Assembly (NCBI GenBank): GCA_039818345.1
Contig: JBCBUC010000021.1
Coordinates: forward strand, 4,240-68,239
Source of the DNA: Parvularcula sp039818345
GTDB taxonomy: Bacteria > Pseudomonadota > Alphaproteobacteria > Caulobacterales > Parvularculaceae
DNA: 64,000 bases
Direction: 5' to 3'
A program made the position numbers and the translations under genes. This document shows positions 9,441-17,368 of this stretch, piece after piece (within the stretch, counting starts at the first letter, position 1; the number at the start of each line of letters is the position of its first letter). Below the pieces are notes generated by a model. The model was given only the letters and a program-made list of their open reading frames with translations, did not search any database and was not told the origin of the DNA.

Positions 9441-10832
9441 TTACCGCGGCCCGATCATTTTCTCTGGGCGGACGATTTCGTCATAGTCTTCTTCGGAGAC
9501 AAAACCGAGACCGACAGCTTCTTCCCGCAAGGTCGTGCCGTTTTTGTGCGCTGTTTTCGCAATAGTCGTGGCGTTGTCATAGCCAATCGTCGGCGCAAGA
9601 GCGGTGACGAGCATCAGGGAGCGTTCCATCAAGCTCTTGATTTGCTCCTCATTGGCTTCGATCCCAACGACGCATTTGTCGGTGAAGCTGATGGCTGCAT
9701 CGGACAGCAGGCTGATCGACTGCAGGACATTGTAGATGATCACCGGCTTGAAGACGTTCAGCTCAAAGTGACCTTGGCTGCCCGCAAAGCTCACGGCGGC
9801 GTTGTTGCCGATCACTTGTGTGCACACCATTGTCATGGCTTCGCACTGCGTCGGGTTCACCTTTCCTGGCATGATGGAGCTGCCCGGCTCATTTTCTGGC
9901 AACCGTAGCTCAGCAAGTCCTGAGCGCGGACCAGACCCTAAGAGTCTCAAGTCATTAGCGATTTTAAAGAGGCTGACGGCAATGTTGTTGAGTGAACCAT
10001 GCGCTGCCACGAGCGAGTCGTGGGTCGCGAGAGCCTCAAACTTGTTCTTTGCCGTGACGAAAGGAAGCTTGGTGAACGAAGCAACCTCTTCGGCAAAAGC
10101 TTCGGCAAAGCCCGGCTTGGCATTAAGCCCAGTGCCGACCGCCGTTCCGCCTTGGGCGAGCTCGTAAAGGCACGGCAGCTGGCTTTCCACGCCCTCTATT
10201 CCATAATCGAGCATCGCGACGTAGCCTGAGAACTCTTGGCCGAGCGTCAGCGGTGTTGCGTCCTGAAGATGCGTTCGGCCAATCTTGATGATGTCCTTAA
10301 ACGCCTCGGCCTTATCATTAAGGGCATTGCGGAGTGTTTGGAGTGCCGGAACCAGGCGGTGGACGATTTCCTCGGCCGCCGCGATATGCATCGCTGTGGG
10401 GAAGGTGTCGTTCGAGGATTGGCTGCGATTGACATGGTCGTTGGGGTGAACCGGATCCTTGGAACCGATCTCGCCGCCCAAGATTTCAATCGCGCGGTTT
10501 GCGACAACTTCGTTGACGTTCATGTTGGACTGTGTGCCTGATCCTGTCTGCCAGACAGACAACGGGAAATGATCGTTGAGCTTACCTTCGGCAACTTCGG
10601 TGGCAGCGTTGACGATCGCGTTGCCGACTTTGGTCTCAAGATTGTCGAGGCCCATATTCGCGCGCGCCGCGGAACGTTTAACAACGCCAAGCGCACGGAT
10701 CATGGCGGGGGACATCGTCTCCACGCCGATCGCGAAATTGATCAGCGAACGGGCGGATTGCGCGCCGTAATACTTGTCGGTCGGAACCTCGAGGGGGCCA
10801 AAGCTGTCAGTTTCGGTACGGGTCTCAGCCAT
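9441..10832 (-). CDS. fumC: Class II fumarate hydratase
   Basis: The 463-aa product is full length for FumC, which interconverts fumarate and malate in the TCA cycle without an Fe-S cluster. The superfamily signature GSSIMPGKVNP lies at residues 317-327 with the catalytic-loop Ser, and Gly-Arg-Thr-His-Leu-Gln (His188) gives the other active-site region. The start is the ATG at 10832 with AAGGAG 9 bases upstream; the frame stays open for another 51 codons, but those residues do not resemble the family. Oxygen-stable FumC fits an aerobic organism that also invests in a large suf operon. Confidence 0.95.
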   Translation of the reverse strand: MAETRTETDSFGPLEVPTDKYYGAQSARSLINFAIGVETMSPAMIRALGVVKRSAARANMGLDNLETKVGNAIVNAATEVAEGKLNDHFPLSVWQTGSGTQSNMNVNEVVANRAIEILGGEIGSKDPVHPNDHVNRSQSSNDTFPTAMHIAAAEEIVHRLVPALQTLRNALNDKAEAFKDIIKIGRTHLQDATPLTLGQEFSGYVAMLDYGIEGVESQLPCLYELAQGGTAVGTGLNAKPGFAEAFAEEVASFTKLPFVTAKNKFEALATHDSLVAAHGSLNNIAVSLFKIANDLRLLGSGPRSGLAELRLPENEPGSSIMPGKVNPTQCEAMTMVCTQVIGNNAAVSFAGSQGHFELNVFKPVIIYNVLQSISLLSDAAISFTDKCVVGIEANEEQIKSLMERSLMLVTALAPTIGYDNATTIAKTAHKNGTTLREEAVGLGFVSEEDYDEIVRPEKMIGPR

Positions 10833-11006
10833 CGCTGGGTTCTCCTTCATCCACGACCGCCAGGTAGGGGAGGCTGCTCTTAAGGGCAATGTTAGGGCGA
10901 ACGGGCCCGATCCCGATGTTGTCGCAGCTGGCGCTGGCGACTCCTGGCTCAACTGTCCGGTTCGCGCATAATGTGTGTTGGGCAACCCATTTGTGGGGAA
11001 CGAAGC

Positions 11007-11411
11007 ATGGGCTCAGGCGCGGGGAAAATTCGGGTGTTCACGAAAGGTGACGACACCGTCGTGATCATTGATGCCGCCACAACCCAAACCCGGGTGCTCA
11101 AGAAGTACGTCTCATCCTTTATCAAACGCGAGGCAGCGAGTGTTCGGCCATGGTTCGGGCCTTTTGAGGTGAGGATATGGACCAGCGTGATGGCGGAAAA
11201 ACGCGGCGCTCATGATGTGGACAACGTTGCAAAGGCGGTGCTTGACGCATTCTCTGGGGTTTTTTGGCGCGATGATCGGCAGGTCGTCCGTTTGATCTCC
11301 GAGCGCTTTCGCGGGGACGCCAACAGGATTGCCGTTCGGCTCCGGCCCTTAAAGAACGACATCGAACCCATCGACCTCGACCAATCGCTGCTCGATTGGC
11401 CGGAGGGTTAG
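11007..11411 (+). CDS. RusA-like Holliday junction resolvase family protein
   Basis: From the ATG at 11007 (GGGGAA upstream) the product is 134 aa. Residues 70-92 hold the RusA pattern Asp-Val-Asp-Asn, then Leu-Asp-Ala, then Trp-Arg-Asp-Asp-Arg-Gln-Val. Asp70, Asp72 and an Asp at 89-90 correspond to the metal-binding acidic residues of E. coli RusA, which cuts four-way DNA junctions. RusA genes usually lie in prophages; none is visible here, so this is either a domesticated copy or a chromosomal family member with another substrate. It overlaps the convergent gene at 11408 by 4 bases. Confidence 0.75.
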   Translation: MGSGAGKIRVFTKGDDTVVIIDAATTQTRVLKKYVSSFIKREAASVRPWFGPFEVRIWTSVMAEKRGAHDVDNVAKAVLDAFSGVFWRDDRQVVRLISERFRGDANRIAVRLRPLKNDIEPIDLDQSLLDWPEG

Positions 11412-11770
11412 TAGGACATCGAGCCTGCTTTTTTGCCTTCCGGCAGGGCGTTGTGCAGCTTGCGGCGGACCGAATACATGCCGCGGACAAAGACGTAAAA
11501 TCCGCCCCAACGGACCAACAGCCCGACGATATTGTCCTGCCAGTGGTCTGCATAGCCAATCAGTGTGTCGACCACGACGCTGGCGCCAGCGCCATCGCGC
11601 ACCATTGAATAAAAAGGCCAAAGCTGATCCGCCGCCAGCAAAAGAAGGGTCATTTTCCATGGCAGGAAGCGGCTGCTGACGAAGAGTGAGCCCAAGAGCA
11701 CCAGGATCAGGGCGCGGGTCAGGTCAGAGCCGGAAAAGCCCAGTGATAAAAGATAGAGCAGCGCGTCCAT
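11408..11770 (-). CDS. Membrane protein of unknown function, 120 aa
   Basis: Three to four hydrophobic stretches (about residues 2-32, 38-55 and 64-98) are followed by a basic tail with Arg-Arg-Lys and Lys-Lys. No family is recognised. It shares its 3' end with the RusA-like gene on the other strand (4-base overlap) and lies 56 bases after the next minus-strand gene, so the two could form one transcript. Confidence 0.6.
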   Translation of the reverse strand: MDALLYLLSLGFSGSDLTRALILVLLGSLFVSSRFLPWKMTLLLLAADQLWPFYSMVRDGAGASVVVDTLIGYADHWQDNIVGLLVRWGGFYVFVRGMYSVRRKLHNALPEGKKAGSMSY

Positions 11771-11826
11771 GGCTTGCTCTTGGCGGCAACATGGTTAGCC
11801 AGAAGTAAAGACGCTCGCGACGCGGC

Positions 11827-12594
11827 CTACTGCACCATCAAGTCGTCGACAAAGTCATGGACGGCGCCGTCGATCCGGCGCCACTCCGGCAGATAGGGCT
11901 GCTTGAACGAGTAACGCACCCACACGCTCTCGGTGAGATCGTAGATCCGGAAGCAATCAGGTGGGATGAGGTCGTCGTCACCATGGTTGTAGCAAAAGAT
12001 CACCGCTTGATCGCCGGTTTCACTCGATCCGATATACATCACCCGGTTTTCATAGCCCGAACCCGGCGAAAGGCTTGAACTCGACTGAAACTCATAGCGG
12101 GTCAGCCCATGCTCGCTTGGAACCCCGCCGGCTTCGGTGACGTGCTGCATGTAGAGGATCTCGAGCCGCTCCCGTTCATCAAAGGGTGTGTTGTTGGTTT
12201 CAATGACCACATCGATGCGGCGGGAATTGGGGCGGTTCTCGATAAAATCGATCCGGCGTGACGGCGTGTAACCATCCATCCGTGGCCAGGCAGCATAAAG
12301 CGCGAGCTGTTCGCGAGCGCCGGGCCGGCGATCCTTGGGAAACACCGTGTGGTTCGCCGGAACGTCAAACGGCACGCTGCCCACCGAAATGATCACCGAG
12401 TCTTCGGCTAGGCTGGGCCGAGGCGCATCGCCCGCCAATTCCTCTGGCCTGGGGCCGAAATAATAGATCAACACAAAACCCGAGAGGAACAAGGTCGCGA
12501 GGAAAATCAGGAACGGATAACGCCAGCCCGATTCTTCCTGGACGATATCGCCTCCCATGGAGGTGTTTGCTCGCGATTGCATGCGCCGCGCCAT
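11827..12594 (-). CDS. Membrane-anchored hypothetical protein, 255 aa
   Basis: I do not recognise the family. From the ATG at 12594 (AAGGA upstream), a basic cytoplasmic start is followed by one hydrophobic helix (about residues 28-48), giving a single-pass protein whose roughly 200-residue C-terminal part should be periplasmic. The body has many Asp, Glu, Arg and aromatic residues, with two Cys about 10 residues apart near residues 206-217. An upstream extension in the same frame is open but lacks a ribosome site. Confidence 0.6.
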   Translation of the reverse strand: MARRMQSRANTSMGGDIVQEESGWRYPFLIFLATLFLSGFVLIYYFGPRPEELAGDAPRPSLAEDSVIISVGSVPFDVPANHTVFPKDRRPGAREQLALYAAWPRMDGYTPSRRIDFIENRPNSRRIDVVIETNNTPFDERERLEILYMQHVTEAGGVPSEHGLTRYEFQSSSSLSPGSGYENRVMYIGSSETGDQAVIFCYNHGDDDLIPPDCFRIYDLTESVWVRYSFKQPYLPEWRRIDGAVHDFVDDLMVQ

Positions 12595-12741
12595 ACTGTT
12601 CGTCCTTGCGAAGTCGATGAAAACCCTATGCTTGAGAGAAGCTTTAGCCGCGGTTGATGGCAAGGGGAAAGACAGCCGGCGAACGCAAGTTGCCAAGGCG
12701 GGCGCGGTCCGCTTCAGACGGGAGAGAAAGGGTGCTCTTTT

Positions 12742-13392
12742 ATGGCCGATCTCACGCTTCTTATTGGCAACAAAAACCTCTCCTCTTGGTCACTAAGACC
12801 TTGGCTGGTTGCGAAGCATTTTGCGCTTCCTGTTAACGAAACCAAGATCAGGCTGGACACGCCAGAAACCTATGCGCAGGTCAAAAAGCACTCACCGTCT
12901 GGGCTCGTGCCCTGCCTTTACAGTGATGATCTGACGATCGGTGACAGCCTAGCGATCATTGAATATTTCGCTGATCTTTACCCGGAGCAGATGATTTGGC
13001 CGAAGAACCGCGAAGAGCGTGCGCGGGCGCGTTCGATGGCGTCGGAAATGCATTCTGGTTTCTCTGAGCTTCGAGGCACGTGGCCGATGGATGTTGTCAA
13101 TGTGGATAAGTCGTTGAGTTGTCCGCCGGGTGTTGCGAAGGACCTTAAGCGAATTCACACCCTTTGGACCGACGCTATCGCGCAGAAGACCGAGGACGGC
13201 CCCTTTCTTTTTGGGCCTTTTGGCGCCGTTGATGCGATGTTTGCCCCTGTGGTTTCCCGCATACGGACTTATGGTCCGGTGCCGAGATTCTCTCCGTTAA
13301 AAGATTATATGGAAGCTGTTTGGGAACTTCCCGCCATGAAAATCTGGCGAGAAGGCGCAGAAGAAGAGGCGCGCGACGGCTGGTACGACTAA
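12742..13392 (+). CDS. Glutathione S-transferase family protein
   Basis: The 216-aa product shows a thioredoxin-like N-terminal domain (Asn-Lys-Asn-Leu-Ser-Ser-Trp-Ser-Leu-Arg-Pro-Trp near residue 10, Ser-Gly-Leu-Val-Pro at about 53-57, and Asp-Ser-Leu-Ala-Ile at 68-72 where glutathione is bound) and an all-helical C-terminal domain from about residue 88. Such enzymes conjugate or isomerise substrates with glutathione, in keeping with the glutathione reductase gene at 42.5 kb. It is a monocistronic gene ending before a hairpin shared with the convergent phoH-like gene. Confidence 0.85.
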   Translation: MADLTLLIGNKNLSSWSLRPWLVAKHFALPVNETKIRLDTPETYAQVKKHSPSGLVPCLYSDDLTIGDSLAIIEYFADLYPEQMIWPKNREERARARSMASEMHSGFSELRGTWPMDVVNVDKSLSCPPGVAKDLKRIHTLWTDAIAQKTEDGPFLFGPFGAVDAMFAPVVSRIRTYGPVPRFSPLKDYMEAVWELPAMKIWREGAEEEARDGWYD

Positions 13393-13421
13393 ACCGCGGC
13401 TTCAGTTTGACGTGAAACAGT

Positions 13422-13445
13422 TGGGCGCATCGTTTGATGCGCCCA
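13422..13445. terminator. Perfect hairpin between convergent genes
   Basis: A perfect 10-bp stem (13422-13431 with 13436-13445) with a GTTT loop lies between the stops of the GST gene and the phoH-like gene. Neither side has a long T-run, so it may be a weak or factor-assisted bidirectional terminator or an mRNA 3'-end protector. Confidence 0.55.
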
Positions 13446-13455
13446 CAGAAGACAG

Positions 13456-14232
13456 TTAGATTTTGCCGACCATTTTTGCGACCAGCGGATGGCGAACGAT
13501 GTCACCGGACTTGAACCGCGTGACGCCAATTTCTTCGATTTCCTCAAGCTTGTCGCAGATGTCGGCAAGGCCTGAAACACCAGGCAGCAGGTCGGTTTGC
13601 TCGGGGTCTCCGGTCACCACCATCGTCGAATGCCAGCCAAGGCGGGTCAGCAGCATCTTGAGCTGCGCATAGGTGCAGTTCTGTGCCTCATCGATGACGA
13701 CAAACGCGTTGTTGAGGGTGCGACCGCGCATAAAGGCGATTGGAGCAACTTCAATGACACCTTCGGCCATCAGCTGGCGGACTTTCTTGGCTGAAAGACG
13801 GTCCGTCAGCGCATCATAAAGTGGGCGGAGGTAAGGTGACAGCTTTTCTTCCATATCGCCAGGCAGGAAACCGAGCGACTCGCCAGCTTCGACAGCGGGA
13901 CGAGAAAGGACGATCCGTCCAATCCGGCCAGCTTCTAACGCTTCAACTGCTTTTGCCACGGCGACGTAAGTCTTGCCGGTGCCAGCCGGGCCAGTTGCGA
14001 AGACAACCGAGTGTTCGTCTATCTGTTTGAAAAGTTCAGCTTGTGTTTCATTCTGTGGGCGGATTTTCTTTTTGTAGCTTTGGTCTCGCGGGCCCTCCGC
14101 GGGTCCTTCGTTTTCGACGGGGGACCATCCGTCCTCAAACAGCACACGGACATTGTCCGGCATAGCACGTCGGTCTTCTTGGCGTTGAGTGCCCGATCTC
14201 TTGATCGATTTTTTCGCTGAACGACGAGCCAT
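13456..14232 (-). CDS. PhoH family ATPase
   Basis: The 258-aa product has the PhoH P-loop NTPase core: Walker A GPAGTGKT at residues 81-88, an Arg-Pro-Ala-Val-Glu-Ala-Gly-Glu loop, Walker B Val-Val-Ile-Asp-Glu-Ala-Gln-Asn, and a sensor Thr-Gly-Asp-Pro-Glu-Gln. The basic first 25 residues are family-atypical and may bind nucleic acid. PhoH-like proteins are thought to act on RNA. The usual partner ybeY is not next to it, and the protein is shorter than the PhoH that accompanies ybeY, so this is likely the second type. AAGGAG precedes the ATG. Confidence 0.85.
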   Translation of the reverse strand: MARRSAKKSIKRSGTQRQEDRRAMPDNVRVLFEDGWSPVENEGPAEGPRDQSYKKKIRPQNETQAELFKQIDEHSVVFATGPAGTGKTYVAVAKAVEALEAGRIGRIVLSRPAVEAGESLGFLPGDMEEKLSPYLRPLYDALTDRLSAKKVRQLMAEGVIEVAPIAFMRGRTLNNAFVVIDEAQNCTYAQLKMLLTRLGWHSTMVVTGDPEQTDLLPGVSGLADICDKLEEIEEIGVTRFKSGDIVRHPLVAKMVGKI

Positions 14233-14451
14233 AACGCATCTCCTTCACGGTGCGGCTGCGGAAAAAAGGGATAAGAGGACGGCGCGTTCTGCGCGGGTGG
14301 CCATGGGGGCCAGGAGAGCGACGCTTGGCGTTCCTCATTAACGTTACTCTGGCTGATTCGCGTGAAGGTGATGTGAATCTTCTGCGATGAATTGTGAGGA
14401 AAAACTGTCTTGCAGTGCTGAGGGCTTGCCCGACGGCACTGAGAGAGTGAG

Positions 14452-15066
14452 ATGGCTGGTATGACAAATGTGCCAGACCGCTATACCTCCGTTGCGAAGG
14501 CCCTTCACTGGACCATTGCGTTGATGATCCTTACGCTGATTCCCGCCGGCCTCATTATGCATAATATGCCCTTCGGCGAGACGAAGTTCCTGATTTATCA
14601 GGTACATAAATCGTTTGGTCTGACGGTCTTGGCGCTTGCGCTTGTTCGCTTGGCTTGGCGTTTGATGCACCCGGTGCCGCCCCTGCCTGACAGTCTCCAG
14701 CTATGGGAGCGGCTCGCCGCGCGGTTCACTCATATTGCCTTTTACGTGATTATGATCGGCATTCCGCTAATTGGATGGGCGATGGTGTCCTCAGCGCCGA
14801 TCGGGATCCCGACGAAATTATTTTTCCTCATCCCAGTACCGCATTTCCCGCTACCGCAGAGCGAGGCGCTCTACGCGCTGCTTTTAAGCAGCCACAAATA
14901 TATGGCCTTCGCTACGCTTGGGCTTCTGGTGCTGCATGTCGGCGCTGCGTTAAAGCACCACTTCGTGTTGCTTGACGACGTGCTGATGCGGATGTTGCCA
15001 GGGCCCATCGCTGATTATGTCGATCGTCGCCGGTCACTTCCCTTCATCTCTCCCAAGGAGGACTAA
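14452..15066 (+). CDS. Cytochrome b561 family protein
   Basis: The 204-aa product has four membrane helices with His residues placed for two b-type hemes: Leu-His-Trp near residue 19, Val-His-Lys near 48, a His in the loop near 93, and paired His in the last helix region (about 145 and 160). CybB-type proteins carry electrons between quinol and periplasmic acceptors. The next gene, encoding a YceI lipoprotein, follows after 2 bases; cybB-yceI pairing is widespread and supports both calls. Confidence 0.88.
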   Translation: MAGMTNVPDRYTSVAKALHWTIALMILTLIPAGLIMHNMPFGETKFLIYQVHKSFGLTVLALALVRLAWRLMHPVPPLPDSLQLWERLAARFTHIAFYVIMIGIPLIGWAMVSSAPIGIPTKLFFLIPVPHFPLPQSEALYALLLSSHKYMAFATLGLLVLHVGAALKHHFVLLDDVLMRMLPGPIADYVDRRRSLPFISPKED

Positions 15067-15068
15067 GC

Positions 15069-15704
15069 ATGCTCAAGAAACTTGCCTTTTCATCTGCCTT
15101 TTTTGTGCTGGCTGCGTGCGGTGGCGGACAAGATGGGACCGCTGAGCCGGAGTTCTCCCGTGACGGTGTCGATGTGACGGTCGAACAGCCCGCTTCGGCG
15201 GCGGCATGGGTCATTGACCACGACGCGTCGAGCATTGGTTTCCGGGCAACCCAGAACGGCAATGCGTTCGAGGGCTCATTTGGCCGCTGGGACGCTTCGG
15301 TCGTGCTCGATCTTGAAGACCCCGAGGCGGAAGGAGCGCTTGTGGCGCGGATCGATCTCGCATCCGCCGACGCTGGCAACACCGAACGCAATGGCAGTCT
15401 GCCTACCAAGGACTGGTTCTACGTTGCGATGTTCCCTGTCTCCGAATTTTCCGCGGTATCGATCGTGTCGACCGGGGAGGGGACTTACGAGGCCCAGGGC
15501 TCGCTCTCGATTAAAGGGATCTCAAAGGACGTCGTGATGCCCTTTACCGTGATCGTCGATGAGGCTGGCCGCGCAGTTGCTGATGGCTCGGTCATGCTCG
15601 ACCGCTCCGACTTTAATGTCGGCGAAGGCCAGTTTGCCACCGGCGAATGGGTTGGGCTCGAGGTCGAGGTGCTTCTGCATATCGAAGCAACGCCAGCAAG
15701 CTAA
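15069..15704 (+). CDS. YceI family lipoprotein
   Basis: The 211-aa product begins with a lipoprotein signal ending Leu-Ala-Ala-Cys. The mature part is a YceI domain (from about residue 40: Trp-Val-Ile-Asp-His, then Phe-Glu-Gly-Ser-Phe-Gly), a lipocalin-like barrel that binds isoprenoids such as ubiquinone. GGAGG lies upstream of the ATG and the gap to the cytochrome gene is 2 bases, so they form one operon. Together they plausibly bind and oxidise a quinone-like lipid at the membrane surface. Its TAA interlocks with the stop of the convergent gene. Confidence 0.88.
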   Translation: MLKKLAFSSAFFVLAACGGGQDGTAEPEFSRDGVDVTVEQPASAAAWVIDHDASSIGFRATQNGNAFEGSFGRWDASVVLDLEDPEAEGALVARIDLASADAGNTERNGSLPTKDWFYVAMFPVSEFSAVSIVSTGEGTYEAQGSLSIKGISKDVVMPFTVIVDEAGRAVADGSVMLDRSDFNVGEGQFATGEWVGLEVEVLLHIEATPAS

Positions 15705-16123
15705 CCAGCGAAATTGGTCCCGACATCAAGCGGTGAGAAACAATAGAGCCGCGAATTCAAGACCGCCGCTTGTCGGTGATAGACGATGCTTTGATAGGTC
15801 GGGTCCTTCACCATCGCGATGAACGCATCTTTGCTTGGGTACTCCGCCAAAAACCCAATATCCCAGGTTTCATTGCTGGGTCCGACAAGGGGGAAATTCG
15901 GCTTGCCGCGCCAAGCGATCTTGCCGCCCACCCCGGTCATGATCGGCGAGGATTCCTGGCCGTACGCCGCATAAGCCTCGGCCCCGGTGGCCTCTCGGCC
16001 ATCCTCGTAAGCTGCTGTGTCCAGCAGCTTGATGAGGTTCAGCATATGGATAGGACCATCGACCTGCATCTTGGCGAACTGGCGAAAGGCCTCACGGTCG
16101 GGGTCGATAAAATGGTCTGTCAT
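15701..16123 (-). CDS. DUF1330-like protein, 140 aa
   Basis: The product resembles the DUF1330 group of small dimeric ferredoxin-fold proteins: an N-terminal Pro-Ile-His-Met-Leu-Asn-Leu strand, a Tyr-Ala-Ala-Tyr-Gly segment, a Gly-Gly-Lys strand and a late Ala-Met-Val-Lys-Asp-Pro-Thr-Tyr segment. Function is unknown; it may act on a small carbonyl or hydroxylated compound. It lies 4 bases after the alpha/beta hydrolase gene and probably forms an operon with it. I chose the ATG at 16123; the open frame further upstream overlaps the hydrolase gene. Confidence 0.68.
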   Translation of the reverse strand: MTDHFIDPDREAFRQFAKMQVDGPIHMLNLIKLLDTAAYEDGREATGAEAYAAYGQESSPIMTGVGGKIAWRGKPNFPLVGPSNETWDIGFLAEYPSKDAFIAMVKDPTYQSIVYHRQAAVLNSRLYCFSPLDVGTNFAG

Positions 16124-16127
16124 GGCC

Positions 16128-16796
16128 TCAAATATCGAAAAGGTGACCTTCAGGCGGCTCTTCCAGCCGCCGGTCGAGATAAGCCGCAGACGTCTCAAGC
16201 AACAAGTCTTGGTGCTGGCTGAAGAAGTGATCGGCACCGGGGATCACTTCAAACTCGATCCGACGGCCTTTTTGCGTCCGCGTCTTGGCCATGGTGTCTT
16301 TGGTCAGCTGCGGTGGGCAGATCTTGTCGCTTTCGCCGTGGATCACGACACCTGACGACGGACACGGCGCAAGAAAGCTAAAGTCGAAAAGGTTCGCAGC
16401 GGCCGAGACGGAGATGAAGCCGACAATCTCGGGGCGTCGCATTAAGAGCTGCATCCCAACATAGGCGCCAAACGAGAACCCTGCGACCCAGGCGAAGGGT
16501 GCCGTTGGGTTCAACTGTTGCAGATAATCAAGCGCGGTCGCGGCATCTGATAGCTCGCCTTGGCCTTGATCATATTCCCCTTCTGATTTGCCCACACCTC
16601 GGAAGTTGAAGCGCATCACCGAAAAGCCGCGGCGGGCAAAGAGGTGATACATCTCATAGGTGATCTTGTCGTTCATCGTCCCGCCAAATTGCGGGTGCGG
16701 GTGCAGGATCAACGCAATCGGCGCGCCGTCCTCCCGGGCCTTGCGATGATGGCCTTCAAGCCGTCCTTCAGGACCGGGAAAAATTACTTCTGCCAT
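16128..16796 (-). CDS. Alpha/beta hydrolase (CocE/DLH-like)
   Basis: The 222-aa product has an alpha/beta hydrolase core with nucleophile elbow Gly-Phe-Ser-Phe-Gly, an acid in Gly-Glu-Ser-Asp-Lys and the catalytic His in Gly-Ala-Asp-His-Phe-Phe. The early His-Pro-His-Pro segment and the Asn-Phe-Arg-Gly-Val-Gly-Lys-Ser motif mark the small single-domain group often annotated as dienelactone hydrolase-like or prolyl-oligopeptidase-like. Substrate unknown. It leads a two-gene unit with the DUF1330-like gene and is divergent from the iscR-suf operon. Confidence 0.8.
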   Translation of the reverse strand: MAEVIFPGPEGRLEGHHRKAREDGAPIALILHPHPQFGGTMNDKITYEMYHLFARRGFSVMRFNFRGVGKSEGEYDQGQGELSDAATALDYLQQLNPTAPFAWVAGFSFGAYVGMQLLMRRPEIVGFISVSAAANLFDFSFLAPCPSSGVVIHGESDKICPPQLTKDTMAKTRTQKGRRIEFEVIPGADHFFSQHQDLLLETSAAYLDRRLEEPPEGHLFDI

Positions 16797-16843
16797 GGAC
16801 TCACTATCAATCTCGGCGCGGCAAACTGCCGGCGATTACAAAG

Positions 16844-16872
16844 TTGACCGCTAAGGTCGGAAATCCTACTTC
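16844..16872 (+). promoter_or_regulatory. Candidate promoter and operator of the iscR-suf operon
   Basis: TTGACC (16844-16849) and TACTTC (16867-16872) are spaced by 17 bases, about 70 bases before the iscR start. The -35 box forms half of an inverted repeat, GACC-N5-GGTC (16846-16858), a plausible autoregulatory site for an Rrf2-type repressor. The overlap of operator and -35 box suits repression, but binding is inferred. Confidence 0.45.
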
Positions 16873-16942
16873 CCCCCTAGCGAAAGGGCGCTCTACCACA
16901 GCTTGTGAAGCTGTCCAGAACGCCAAATGAGGAGCGCGCGAC

Positions 16943-17368
16943 GTGAAACTGGCAGCAAAAGCAAGGGTTGCGGTCACCGGCATGGCAGATATCGCTGCCT
17001 TTGGACGCGGTGAGCCGGTCGCCCTCAGCCAAGTGGCAGAGCGACAGAGGCTTTCGCTCGCTTTTTTGGAGCAGATTTTTGGCAAGCTGCGCCGAGCAGG
17101 GCTGGTTGAAAGCCGCCGCGGTGCGCAAGGGGGCTATGTCCTCTCGAAGGCTCCTGATGAGATCTCCCTTTCTCAGGTCGTGGCGGCGGTGGAAGAAGAG
17201 GTGCGCTCAACAGCGTGTCAGCCGGGCGCGCCGATTGGCTGCTCGGGAACAAGTGCGCGGTGCCTGACCCACAAATTATGGTCGGATCTCGATCTGCATA
17301 TCGAGAAATGGATGACCCAGCACACGCTTGCTGATGTCACCTCGCAGGTGGAGATCGTTCGTGTCTGA
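16943..17368 (+). CDS. iscR: Rrf2-family Fe-S regulator IscR
   Basis: The 141-aa product has an N-terminal winged helix-turn-helix (about residues 10-65) and the Fe-S ligand set Cys92, Cys100, Cys107 with His110, matching the Cys/His pattern of IscR. IscR with a [2Fe-2S] cluster represses Fe-S assembly genes and lets them rise when clusters are scarce. It is the first gene of the suf operon, as is usual in alphaproteobacteria, and its 3' end overlaps the next start by 8 bases. The start is GTG with GAGGAG upstream. It probably binds its own promoter. Confidence 0.9.
   Translation: MKLAAKARVAVTGMADIAAFGRGEPVALSQVAERQRLSLAFLEQIFGKLRRAGLVESRRGAQGGYVLSKAPDEISLSQVVAAVEEEVRSTACQPGAPIGCSGTSARCLTHKLWSDLDLHIEKWMTQHTLADVTSQVEIVRV

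Noticed and set aside
10833..10985. 51-codon N-terminal extension of fumC
   Set aside because: The extension does not resemble fumarase, while the ATG at 10832 has a strong ribosome site and gives the normal length.
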